Positions 42,230-50,875 of a DNA stretch of 64,000 bases are shown one piece after another. The notes beneath the pieces are model-generated. The model made no database searches. It worked only from the letters and a program-made list of their open reading frames with translations, and was not told the DNA's origin. Location of the stretch: the NCBI RefSeq assembly GCF_014648575.1, contig NZ_BMRJ01000001.1, positions 1,775,608 to 1,839,607 on the forward strand, given 5' to 3'. Position numbers and translations under genes: made by a program. This DNA comes from Agromyces mediolanus. Lineage in GTDB: Bacteria > Actinomycetota > Actinomycetes > Actinomycetales > Microbacteriaceae. Position 1 is the stretch's first letter. The number at the start of each line of letters is the position of its first letter.

Positions 42230-42978
42230 CGCAGCACGACTCGGCCGAGAGCGCCCCGGTGGAGATCCGCGCGGGCGTCGAACTCCCCGCCGTCAGAGAA
42301 CCGATCGAACTGGTCACGAGCGACGGGCTGCGGCTCGTCGGTGAACTCGCCGTGCCCGAGGGGCGCCCGCCGGTCGCGACGCTCGTCACGCTGCATCCGC
42401 TGCCCACCGCCGGCGGCTTCATGGACTCGCACATCCTGCGGAAGGCGGCGGCCAGGCTTCCGGCTCTCGCGGATCTCGCGGTCCTGCGCTTCAACACCCG
42501 GGGGACGACGTCCCCGCGGGGGACGAGCGACGGCGCGTTCGGCGAGGGGGATGCCGAGCGGGCGGACGTCGCCGCGGCGATGGACTTCGTCGAGGCGCGG
42601 AACCTCCCGCACCCGTGGCTGCTCGGCTGGTCGTTCGGCACCGAGCTCGCCCTCAAGTACGGCCTGGAGCATCGCATCGACGGCGCCATCCTGCTGTCGC
42701 CGCCGTTGCACCGGACGAGCGAGGCCGAACTGCGGCGCTGGCAGGACGCCGCCCCTCGCCTCGTCGCGCTCATCCCGGAGTTCGACGACTACCTGCGCCC
42801 CGCGGAGGCGGCGACCAGGTTCGCCGGCGTGCCGCGGCTCGAGCGGATCGACGTCGCGGGGGGTCGGCACCTGTGGGTCGGCGAGACGCAGACCAGGCGC
42901 GTCCTCGACGAGATCGTCGCGGTGGTGAACCCCGCGGCCGCGCCGTTGCCCACGAGCTGGCCGCTCGCGAGCGCCTGA
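42226..42978 (+). CDS. alpha/beta hydrolase
   Basis: This 250-residue cytosolic protein has the alpha/beta hydrolase pattern: TLHPLPTAGGFMDSH as oxyanion-hole region, the strand FNTRGT, the elbow GWSFGTELAL with Ser as nucleophile, and a late GGRHLWVG His. It resembles dienelactone-hydrolase-like or acyl-peptidase-like proteins found with the small Cys-rich gene. The substrate is unknown. The start overlaps the upstream stop, so translation is coupled. Confidence 0.8.
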   Translation: MTQHDSAESAPVEIRAGVELPAVREPIELVTSDGLRLVGELAVPEGRPPVATLVTLHPLPTAGGFMDSHILRKAAARLPALADLAVLRFNTRGTTSPRGTSDGAFGEGDAERADVAAAMDFVEARNLPHPWLLGWSFGTELALKYGLEHRIDGAILLSPPLHRTSEAELRRWQDAAPRLVALIPEFDDYLRPAEAATRFAGVPRLERIDVAGGRHLWVGETQTRRVLDEIVAVVNPAAAPLPTSWPLASA

Positions 42979-42994
42979 CCCACTGCTGCGCGCC

Positions 42995-44071
42995 TCAGCG
43001 CTCGTTCTGGCGGGGGATGACGACCTGCTTGATGATGAGCTGGAGCGACGCGGCGATGGGGATGGCGACCAGGGCGCCCAGCACGCCGAGGAGCGCACCG
43101 CCCGCGAGCGCCGCGACCACCACGAGCGCTGCGGGCACCTTGACGGCCCGATTCATGATGCGCGGGCTCAGCACGTATGCCTCGACCTGCATGTAGACGA
43201 CGTAGTAGACCGCGGCGACGAGCGCGGTGAGCGGCGAACCCAGCCCCGGGATGAGGCAGACCAGCACGATCAGGATCGAACCGGTCAGCGTACCGACGAG
43301 CGGGACGAGCGAGAAGGCGAACGCGACGAAGGCGAGCACCGCGGAGAACGGCGCCTGGATCACCGAGAGGAAGACGAAGCTCGCCATGCCGTTGATGGCT
43401 GCGAGCGACACCTGGCCGATGACGTAGCGTCCGACCGACTGGGTGATCTGCTCCGTGAGGTCGGCGAAGCGGGGGCGGCGCGAGGCAGGCACGAGCTGGT
43501 AGATCCCGCGCTTCATGGTGTTCAGCGACGCCGTGAAGTAGAGCGTGAGGATGACCACGATGATGACGGCGAAGAGGCCGGATCCGAGGGCCACGGCGAC
43601 CTGCCAGACGCCGCCCGCGAGCTCGCTGATCTTGTCCGGGTCGCTCACGAAGTCGACGACGCCCTTCGAGACGCTGTCCCAGATCTCCTGGACGTTCAGG
43701 AGCGGGAACTGCTCCTGCAGCGACTCGAGCGTGCCGGACACCCATTCGGTCGAGTTCAGATTGGCGACCAGCAGCGGCACCCGCTGCACGAGCTGGCCGA
43801 CCTGTTCGACGATGATCGGGATGACCGCGAGGAGCAGTGCGGCGACGAGGGCCGCGACGCCCGCCATGACGACGAGGATCGAACTCCAGCGGGGGAGTCC
43901 GCGCCGCTCGAGCCAGGCGATCGCCGGCTCGAGCCCGAGGGCGAGGAAGAGGGCCGCCCCGACATAGGTGAGGATCGTCGAGAGGCTCGCGAGCGACATC
44001 AGGATCAGCAGCCCGACGCCGACGCCGAGCGTGCCGACGAGCCCGACCCGGAACGCGTTCTGGATCTTCAT
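42995..44071 (-). CDS. AI-2E family transporter
   Basis: This 358-residue membrane protein of the AI-2E/PerM family has about eight hydrophobic helices in two groups, separated by a polar region with repeated LNSTEWVSGTLESLQEQF and a Pro/Gly-rich block SLVPLVGTLTGSI. Members export autoinducer-2, Na+/H+ or other solutes, so the name is a family label only. It is 22 nt downstream of the coiled-coil gene on the minus strand and likely shares its transcript. Confidence 0.87.
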   Translation of the reverse strand: MKIQNAFRVGLVGTLGVGVGLLILMSLASLSTILTYVGAALFLALGLEPAIAWLERRGLPRWSSILVVMAGVAALVAALLLAVIPIIVEQVGQLVQRVPLLVANLNSTEWVSGTLESLQEQFPLLNVQEIWDSVSKGVVDFVSDPDKISELAGGVWQVAVALGSGLFAVIIVVILTLYFTASLNTMKRGIYQLVPASRRPRFADLTEQITQSVGRYVIGQVSLAAINGMASFVFLSVIQAPFSAVLAFVAFAFSLVPLVGTLTGSILIVLVCLIPGLGSPLTALVAAVYYVVYMQVEAYVLSPRIMNRAVKVPAALVVVAALAGGALLGVLGALVAIPIAASLQLIIKQVVIPRQNER

Positions 44072-44093
44072 GCCGGGTGCAGCCCCGCCCTCG

Positions 44094-45707
44094 CTACTTG
44101 GTGTCCGCGGCGACCTGCTCCGCCTGGGTCAGGACCCCGCGGAGGCTCTCGAAGTACCCGGCGACGGCGTCGCGCTCGATGCGGATCTGCGAGAGCCGGT
44201 CCTCGGCGTCGGCGACGAGGGCGCGGGTGCGCTCCTCGGCGTCTGCGATGAGCTTGCGGGCCTGGTCGTGGGCGGCCTGCACGCGGGAGTGCGCCTCGTC
44301 CTCCGCACGGGTGCGGAGCTCGGCGATCTCGGCGCGGACCTCGGTTTCGAGCCGCTCGACCTCGGCCCGGCTCGCGGCGGTCCGCGCGACCGCGTCGGCG
44401 AGCTCGGCGTTCGCCTCGTCCAGGAACTTCTTGGTCTCGGCGACGCCCTGCTGGTGGGCGGCGAGCAGCTCCTGCTCGGCTTCGTCGCGCTTCGTCGCGA
44501 GCTCGGTCTCGAGGTCGATGCGGGCCTGCTCGATCTCGCGGGTCTTCCGGTTCACCTCGTGCGTCGTCTTCTTGCGCATCGAGGTGAGCTGGTTGTCGAG
44601 GTCGATGCGGGCCTGCTCCGCCTCGGCCTCGAAGTCCGCTCGGGCCTGCTCCTGCTCGAGGGCGAGGTCGGCCCGCATCTGCTCGAGCTCCGCGGCGTGC
44701 CTCGCCCGGATCCGCTCGAGCTCGTGGGCGAGCTTCTGCTTCGCGGCCTCGGCTTCGCGCGCGCGATCGATGGCGGCCTGCTCGCGGGCGAGCTCGAGCT
44801 CCTCGCGACCGGCGGCGAGCTCACGGGCGAGGTCGGCGCGGGCCTGCTCGAGCTCGTGCCCGAGGGCGGTGCGCTTCTCGGCCGCCTCGGCGGCCACGGC
44901 GGCGCGCGCCTCGTCGCTCTCGCGGGCGAGGTCGAGTCGTGACTGCTCGGTCTCGGCGGCCAGGTCCAGACGGACCTGCTCACTCTCCTTCGCGAGCTCG
45001 GCCCTGGCGCGGTCGAGCTCGACCGCGACCTCGGCGCGGGTCTGCTCGGTCTCCTGCGCGAGCCCCGCCGCCGTGGTCTTCGCCTCGTTCGCCTCGGCGT
45101 GCGCCTCCGCCAGCAGCTCGGACGCGCGCCGCTCCGCCTCGGAGAGGGTCGCGGCGGCCTCGCGCTTCGCACTCGCCCGGAGCTCTGCCGTCTCGGTCGA
45201 GGCCGAGCTGCGGATCGCGGCGGCGTCACGGGCGGCCTCCTGACGCAGCTGCTCGCTCGTCTCGTGCGCGCGAGCGACCATGTCGTCGGCCTCGGCGCGG
45301 GCGTTCTCGAGCACGCGGCTGGCCTGGGCGCGCGCCTCGGAGACGCTCCGCTCGGCGAGCTCCTTGGCGTCGGACTTCAGGACGTGCACTTCGTCCTCGG
45401 CGGCGCGGCGGAGCTTCTCGGCGTCGATGTCGGCCTGGGCGATCAGCCGGGTGGACTGCTCCTCGGCGACGCGCAGCGTGTTCTCGAGCTTGGTGCCGAG
45501 GCCGGAGAAGGTGGGGCTGCCGACCTCTTCGAGTTCGGCCGTGAGCTCTTCGATCCGGGCGAGGAGCCGCTTGTTCTCCTTCGACGCCTCGGCCGACTGG
45601 GTGTTCGCGGCGATGATGTCGCGACGCAGGCCGTTGATCGCCTTGTCGACTTCGTCCTTGTCGTATCCGCGGAACACCTGGGTGAACTCGGTCTCTTCGA
45701 CGGCCAT
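44094..45707 (-). CDS. DivIVA-domain, long hendecad coiled-coil protein (Scy/FilP-like)
   Basis: This 537-residue protein starts with a DivIVA-type membrane-targeting motif (FTQVFRGYDKDEVDKAINGL, residues 8-27). Almost unbroken coiled coil rich in Ala, Glu and Arg follows. From about residue 221 eight consecutive 11-residue units can be read (EQTRAEVAVEL, DRARAELAKES, EQVRLDLAAET, EQSRLDLARES and on). This layout matches Scy and FilP, the Streptomyces polarity scaffolds. A good GGAGGA Shine-Dalgarno sequence precedes the ATG. The role at cell poles or septum is inferred. Confidence 0.8.
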   Translation of the reverse strand: MAVEETEFTQVFRGYDKDEVDKAINGLRRDIIAANTQSAEASKENKRLLARIEELTAELEEVGSPTFSGLGTKLENTLRVAEEQSTRLIAQADIDAEKLRRAAEDEVHVLKSDAKELAERSVSEARAQASRVLENARAEADDMVARAHETSEQLRQEAARDAAAIRSSASTETAELRASAKREAAATLSEAERRASELLAEAHAEANEAKTTAAGLAQETEQTRAEVAVELDRARAELAKESEQVRLDLAAETEQSRLDLARESDEARAAVAAEAAEKRTALGHELEQARADLARELAAGREELELAREQAAIDRAREAEAAKQKLAHELERIRARHAAELEQMRADLALEQEQARADFEAEAEQARIDLDNQLTSMRKKTTHEVNRKTREIEQARIDLETELATKRDEAEQELLAAHQQGVAETKKFLDEANAELADAVARTAASRAEVERLETEVRAEIAELRTRAEDEAHSRVQAAHDQARKLIADAEERTRALVADAEDRLSQIRIERDAVAGYFESLRGVLTQAEQVAADTK

Positions 45708-45761
45708 TCTTCCTCCGTGTCGGTCCCGCGACGGCGAAAAGGCGCGCGGGAATCGCCTCCG

Positions 45762-45767
45762 ATTGTA
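45762..45767 (-). promoter_or_regulatory. -10 element of the coiled-coil gene
   Basis: Minus-strand TACAAT lies 54 nt before the ATG, and the leader ends in GGAGGA. Confidence 0.5.
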
Positions 45768-45834
45768 CGGGTAGGAGGCGCAGCCGGGGATTTCGTCTTC
45801 AGCTGGCGGTTAGGAGACGCTCAGGCGCGCTGGG

Positions 45835-45840
45835 TAGTGT
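45835..45840 (+). promoter_or_regulatory. -10 element of membrane/lipoprotein fusion gene
   Basis: TAGTGT lies 28 nt before the GTG at 45869, with CTGGAGGTC as Shine-Dalgarno region. Confidence 0.5.
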
Positions 45841-45868
45841 GGAATGTCTTTGCCCCTGGAGGTCCTCC

Positions 45869-47740
45869 GTGCGATTCGTCCTCGCCATCGTGGCGTTCGT
45901 CGCTGCCGCCGTGCTGATCGGGCTGGGCATCGCCCAGCGCACGGTCTTCCTCGAGCCTGCCCGGGTGTCGCTCACGGCGACCGTCGACGAGTCGGTCGAC
46001 TACGTCGTGATCGAGCCCGACGCGCTCGCCGCGCACCCCGGCAAGCAGACGCTCAGCGCCGCCGGCGACGGCTCGGTCTTCCTCGCCTATGGGCGCTCGT
46101 CCGACGTGGAGGCCTGGGTGCGCGCGAGCGACCACGTGACCATCGGCTACGACGCCGAGACCGACGAGCTCGTGAGCGAACGGGTCGACGGGGTGACGGA
46201 CACCCCGACCGAGGAGCCGCCCGTGGCCGGCGCGGTGGAGCCGGCGACGCCGGCGACGCCTGAGGCGCCGGAGACGGAGGCCGACACGGCGACCGTCTCG
46301 CCGGCGGGGTCCGACCTCTGGCTGGACCAGTTCACGGGCGACGGCCGTGTCACGACCACGATCGCGGCACCCGAGGGCATCTCCGTGATCGTGGCCTCCG
46401 GCTCGGAGGACGCGGTGCCCGACCGGCTCGCCGTCGCCTGGCCGCTCGACAACTCCACGCCCTGGGCGGGTCCCCTGCTCGTCGGGGGCAGCGTCATGTT
46501 CCTCGTCGGCCTGGTGCTCCTCCTCCTCGGCATCCGCCACCACCGCCGCTCGCGCGGCCCGCGGCGCAACCTCCCCAAGGGGCCGCGCGGTCTCCGCCGC
46601 CGCCCTGCGCCGAGTCAGGCCGAGCAGTCGCAGGCGCTCGGCCGCGGGCGTCGGGCGCTCCTCGCCCCGCTCGTGCTGGTGCCCGCGCTCGCGCTCTCCG
46701 CGTGCTCGTCCGACTACTGGCCGAGTTTCGAGCAGCCGGCGCCGAGCGAGGAGGCGACCGCGACGCCCGGTCCGACCGAGAGCGAGGCGCCCGCCGAGGG
46801 TGAGCCCACCGAGGCGACCGTGCCCGCGGTCACCGAACCGCAGATGGAGCGCATCATGCGCACGATCTCGGAGTTCACCGTCGCCAACGACGAGGCGCGG
46901 GCGAGCGACGAGCTCGAGACCCGCTTCACGGGCCCTGCGCTCGAGGCACGGGCGGCCGACTACACGATCCGCGGCACCCTGCCCGATCAGACGCAGGTGC
47001 TCGCCATCCCGCCGGGTCCGCTGTCCGTGATGCTCCCGCAGCAGACGAGCGCCGATCCGACGACTGGATGGCCGCGCACCGTGCTGACGGTCATGGAGTC
47101 CTCCGACGACGCCGCGGTCGCCCCGACGGCGCTCGTGCTCCAGCAGGATTCGCCGCGCGACCAGTACCACGTGCTGTACACGATGTCGCTCGTGCCGGGG
47201 CCGGAGTTCCCCGACGTCGCGCCCGCGTCGATCGGCGCGCCGATCATCGCGCCCGAGTACAAGGGTCTCTCGCTCGCACCGTCCCAGGTCTCGACCGCGT
47301 TCGCCGACATCCTGATGAAGGGGGCCGAGAGCGAGTACGCACCGCTGTTCGACCTCGAGGGCACCGACCTGGACGACACGCTCAACGCGACCGCGCGGGC
47401 GAACGAGGTCCAGGGGGCGAACCCGACCATCACGCTGAGCGTCTCCGCCGTCGCGGGCGACGCCCCCGTCGTCGCGCTCGCGACGAACGACGCGGGCGCG
47501 CTCGTCTCGACGCTCGTGCGCCGCACCGAGCAATCGCGGCCGAACGACGGCGGCACGACCGGCTTCAAGGAGGACACGCCCGCTCGCGCGCTGTCCGGCT
47601 TCACCGAGCAGAGCGCGAAGGGCGTGCAGTCCACTCGCGATCTGCAGCTGCTCTTCTACGTGCCGGCCGTCGGCACGGATGAACCCATTCGGCTCCTCGG
47701 CTGGTCCGAGAGCCTCGTCAGCGCCTCGGAGGTCCAATGA
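45869..47740 (+). CDS. membrane protein with an internal lipobox-like signal (possible two-part protein)
   Basis: This 623-residue protein has membrane helices at 4-22 and about 203-222. Between them is an extracytoplasmic domain and an Ala/Pro/Glu stalk. A basic cytosolic stretch (223-262, many Arg) follows. A third hydrophobic run ends LVPALALSACS with Cys279. That last part looks exactly like a lipoprotein signal peptide: basic n-region, hydrophobic core, lipobox, then Ser/Glu/Pro linker. The rest (residues 290-623) is a soluble extracytoplasmic domain of the kind often called DUF8094. The downstream YbbN-like gene overlaps by 4 nt. The function is unknown. Confidence 0.75.
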   Translation: MRFVLAIVAFVAAAVLIGLGIAQRTVFLEPARVSLTATVDESVDYVVIEPDALAAHPGKQTLSAAGDGSVFLAYGRSSDVEAWVRASDHVTIGYDAETDELVSERVDGVTDTPTEEPPVAGAVEPATPATPEAPETEADTATVSPAGSDLWLDQFTGDGRVTTTIAAPEGISVIVASGSEDAVPDRLAVAWPLDNSTPWAGPLLVGGSVMFLVGLVLLLLGIRHHRRSRGPRRNLPKGPRGLRRRPAPSQAEQSQALGRGRRALLAPLVLVPALALSACSSDYWPSFEQPAPSEEATATPGPTESEAPAEGEPTEATVPAVTEPQMERIMRTISEFTVANDEARASDELETRFTGPALEARAADYTIRGTLPDQTQVLAIPPGPLSVMLPQQTSADPTTGWPRTVLTVMESSDDAAVAPTALVLQQDSPRDQYHVLYTMSLVPGPEFPDVAPASIGAPIIAPEYKGLSLAPSQVSTAFADILMKGAESEYAPLFDLEGTDLDDTLNATARANEVQGANPTITLSVSAVAGDAPVVALATNDAGALVSTLVRRTEQSRPNDGGTTGFKEDTPARALSGFTEQSAKGVQSTRDLQLLFYVPAVGTDEPIRLLGWSESLVSASEVQ

Positions 47741-48672
47741 CGAACTCGAACGACCCGATCGGCCTGCGCGGAGCGGTCGACCTCTCCTCGCTCGCGCAGC
47801 GCCCTCAGCCGTCGGCGGACGGCACGGCTGCGGCAGGCGGAGGCTCCGATCCGCTGATCGTCGAGGCCGACGACCAGAGCTTCGGCCGGGTGCTCGAGCA
47901 GAGCAAGACGGTCCCGGTGGTCACGGCCCTCTGGGCCGGGTTCAGCGAGCCCTCCATCGAGCTCGTCGACCGGATCGCCCGACTGGTCCGCGCTCGCGAC
48001 GGCCGGCTCCTGCTCGCCGCCGTCGACGCGGAGCGGAGCCCCCAGCTCGTGCAGGCGCTGCAGGCCCAGTCCGTGCCGACCGTCGTCGCCCTCGTCGCCG
48101 GGCAGCCGGTGCCGCTCTTCGCGGGCTCGCAGCCCGACGAGGTCATCGAGCAGCTGTTCGACCAGCTCCTCGAGCTCGGCGCGCAGCACGGCGCCGACGG
48201 TCGGATCGATCCCGGCGCCACGGCTGGAGACGAGTCGGCCGAGCCGGTCGAGGCCCCGCTGCCGCCGCTCCACCAGGAGGCGTACGACGCCATCGAGCGC
48301 GGTGACTACGCGGCCGCCGAGACGGCGTACCGCACGGCGATGGCGCAGGACCCGCGCGACCAGCTCGCGGTCGCCGGGCTGGCTCAGGTGCGCCTGCTCG
48401 GGCGCCTGCAGGGCAAGAGCCTCGACGAGATCCGGAACGCCGCGGCATCCGCCCCGGGCGATCTCGACGCGCAGCTCGCCGTCGCCGACCTCGACCTCTC
48501 CGGCGGGCACATCGACGACGCCTTCGACCGGCTGCTGAGCCTGTTCCCGACGCTCGACCCGGAGGGCAAGGCGGCCGTGCGCGAGCGTCTCGTGGAGCTG
48601 TTCGAGGTCGTCGGCACGGAAGACCCCCGGGTCGCCGTGGCGCGCCGCCGGCTCGCGAGCCTGCTGTACTGA
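47737..48672 (+). CDS. YbbN-like thioredoxin-fold/TPR co-chaperone lacking CxxC
   Basis: This 311-residue protein has an N-terminal thioredoxin-like domain, where the active-site CxxC is replaced by WAGFSEPS. TPR-like helices follow (YDAIERGDYAAAETAYRTAM, QAKS-type and GHIDDAFDRLLSLF). This is the layout of YbbN/CnoX, which transfers clients to chaperonin without redox chemistry in some species. The ATG overlaps the upstream stop. It is convergent with glgB. Confidence 0.85.
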   Translation: MTNSNDPIGLRGAVDLSSLAQRPQPSADGTAAAGGGSDPLIVEADDQSFGRVLEQSKTVPVVTALWAGFSEPSIELVDRIARLVRARDGRLLLAAVDAERSPQLVQALQAQSVPTVVALVAGQPVPLFAGSQPDEVIEQLFDQLLELGAQHGADGRIDPGATAGDESAEPVEAPLPPLHQEAYDAIERGDYAAAETAYRTAMAQDPRDQLAVAGLAQVRLLGRLQGKSLDEIRNAAASAPGDLDAQLAVADLDLSGGHIDDAFDRLLSLFPTLDPEGKAAVRERLVELFEVVGTEDPRVAVARRRLASLLY

Positions 48673-48694
48673 GGCGGGCGGGCCGACCCTCGGG

Positions 48695-50875
48695 TCATCC
48701 CTCCAGGCGGAACCAGAGCGCCCCGAGCGGCGGCAGCGTGACGGCGGCCGACGCCGGCCGTCCCGCCCAGGGCGTGTCGACCGCCTCGACCGCGCCCAGA
48801 TTGCCGACGCCGGAGCCGCCGAACTCCAGCGCATCCGAGTTCAGCACCTCGACCCAGCGGCCGGCTGCGGGCAGTCCGAGCCGGAAGCCCTCGTGCGGCC
48901 GGCCGGCGAAGTTGACGACGCAGAGCAGGGGAGTGCGCTCCCGGTCGTAGCGGAGGAACGCGATCACGTTCTCGGCCGCTGCGCCCCCGTCGACCCACTC
49001 GAAGCCGCTCGCGTCGTCGTCGAGCTGCCACAGCGACGGCAGCTCGCGGTAGACGCGGTTCAGCCGTGCCACGAACTCGGCGAGCTGGCGGTGCGAGGGC
49101 TGATCGAGGATCCACCAGTCGAGCCCGCGCTCCTCGCTCCACTCGGAGAGCTGGCCGAACTCCTGCCCCATGAACAGGAGCTGCTTGCCGGGGTGCGCCC
49201 ACATGAAGGCCAGGTAAGCGCGCGTGGTGGCGAGCTGCTGCCAGTGGTCGCCCGGCATCTTGCGCACGAGGGAGCCCTTGCCGTGCACGACCTCGTCGTG
49301 GCTGATCGGCAGCACGTAGTGCTCGCTGAACGCGTACTGGAACGAGAAGGTGAGCTCGTGGTGGTGGTGCGCCCGGTACAGCGGATCGTGGGCGACGTAC
49401 TGGAGCGTGTCGTGCATCCAGCCCATGTTCCACTTGTAGCCGAAGCCGAGCCCGCCTGAGGAGGTCGGCGCGGTGACGCCAGGCCACGCCGTCGACTCCT
49501 CGGCGATCATCACGATGCCCGCGTTCCGCTTGTACGCGGTCGCCGTCGCCTCCTGGAGGAACGCGATCGCCTCCAGGTGCTCGCGGCCGCCGTGCTCGTT
49601 GGGGAGCCATTCACCCTCGGCGCGCGAGTAGTCCAGGTACAGCATCGAGGCGACCGCGTCGACCCGCAGCCCGTCCACGTGGAACTCCTCGAGCCAGAAC
49701 AGCGCGTTGGCGACCAGGAAGTTCCGCACCCGCGGATTGCCGTAGTCGAAGACGAGCGTGCCCCAGTCGAGCTGCTCGCCGCGCCGCGGGTCGGCGTGCT
49801 CGTAGAGGGGTTCGCCGTCGAAGCGGGCGAGGGCCCACTCGTCCTTCGGGAAGTGGCCTGGGACCCAGTCCATGATCACGCCGATGCCGGCCTGATGCAG
49901 CCGGTCGATGAGGTACCGGAGGTCGTCGGGCGTGCCGAAGCGACTCGTGGCCGCGTAGTAGCCCGTCACCTGGTACCCCCAGGACCCGCCGAAGGGGTGC
50001 TCGGCGAGCGGGAGGAACTCGACGTGGGTGTAGCCGAGCCAGTCGAGGTACTCGATGAGCTCGTCGGCGACGTCGCGGTAGCCGCGCCCGGGGCGCCACG
50101 AGCCGAGGTGGAGCTCGTAGATGCTCATCGGGCGCTCGTGGACCGAGTGCGCGGCCCGCTCGGCGAGCCACGCGGCGTCGCCCCAGCGGTGCTCGCTCGT
50201 CGAGACCACCGAGGCCGTCGCCGGCGCGTGCTCGGCTTGCCTGGCCATGGGATCGGCCTTCATGATCCAGCTGCCGTCCGCGGTGAGCAGCTCGAACTTG
50301 TACCGTGCGCCGGCCTCGACGCCCGGGACGAACAGCTCCCAGACGCCGCTCGCGCCCATGCTGCGCATGGCGTGCCCGCGGCCGTCCCAGCGGTTGAAGT
50401 CGCCGACGACGCGCACGGCGCGCGCCCTCGGCGCCCACACCGTGAACGCGGTCCCGGTGACGGTCGCCCCGGTGCCGCGGTGGCTGCGGAGGTGGGCGCC
50501 GAGCGCGCGCCAGAGCTCCTCGTGCCGTCCTTCGCCGATGAGGTGCAGGTCGAGCTCGCCGATGGTGGGCTCGAAGCGGTACGGGTCGTCGGCGGTCCAC
50601 TCGCTGCCGTCGGCGTACCGGGCGCGGAGGAGATACCCGCTCGGCGCGCCGTCGTCGCCGCCCGACCAGATCCCCTCGCCGAGATGACGGAGCGGGATGA
50701 CCCGGCCGTCGTCGAGGAGCGCGTCCACGGAGTCTGCGAGCGGTCGGCGCGCCCGGATCAGGGTGCGCGCAGCGCCGGGCGTCTCGCCGCCGTGCTGGCC
50801 GAGCACGGCGTGCGGGTCGGCCGAGCGACCCTCGGCGACGGCGGTCAGGAGCTCGTGCGGGACGGCGTCAGTCAT
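48695..50875 (-). CDS. glgB: 1,4-alpha-glucan branching enzyme GlgB
   Basis: GlgB introduces alpha-1,6 branches in glycogen. The 726-residue protein has two N-terminal CBM48-like modules (FTVWAPRARAVRVVGDFNRWD) and the GH13 barrel with PLAEHPFGGSWGYQ, DGLRVDAVASMLYLDYSR (nucleophile Asp), MIAEEST (acid/base Glu) and LPISHDEVVHGKGS. The ATG at 50875 overlaps the 3' end of glgE by 8 nt. Its place next to glgE fits the GlgE pathway, in which GlgE elongates and GlgB branches. Confidence 0.96.
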   Translation of the reverse strand: MTDAVPHELLTAVAEGRSADPHAVLGQHGGETPGAARTLIRARRPLADSVDALLDDGRVIPLRHLGEGIWSGGDDGAPSGYLLRARYADGSEWTADDPYRFEPTIGELDLHLIGEGRHEELWRALGAHLRSHRGTGATVTGTAFTVWAPRARAVRVVGDFNRWDGRGHAMRSMGASGVWELFVPGVEAGARYKFELLTADGSWIMKADPMARQAEHAPATASVVSTSEHRWGDAAWLAERAAHSVHERPMSIYELHLGSWRPGRGYRDVADELIEYLDWLGYTHVEFLPLAEHPFGGSWGYQVTGYYAATSRFGTPDDLRYLIDRLHQAGIGVIMDWVPGHFPKDEWALARFDGEPLYEHADPRRGEQLDWGTLVFDYGNPRVRNFLVANALFWLEEFHVDGLRVDAVASMLYLDYSRAEGEWLPNEHGGREHLEAIAFLQEATATAYKRNAGIVMIAEESTAWPGVTAPTSSGGLGFGYKWNMGWMHDTLQYVAHDPLYRAHHHHELTFSFQYAFSEHYVLPISHDEVVHGKGSLVRKMPGDHWQQLATTRAYLAFMWAHPGKQLLFMGQEFGQLSEWSEERGLDWWILDQPSHRQLAEFVARLNRVYRELPSLWQLDDDASGFEWVDGGAAAENVIAFLRYDRERTPLLCVVNFAGRPHEGFRLGLPAAGRWVEVLNSDALEFGGSGVGNLGAVEAVDTPWAGRPASAAVTLPPLGALWFRLEG

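Noticed and set aside
42969-43003. Imperfect hairpin across the convergent stops of the hydrolase and AI-2E genes
   Set aside because: Nine base pairs with a bulge, a 16-nt loop and no T-tract; a bidirectional terminator is possible but unsupported.
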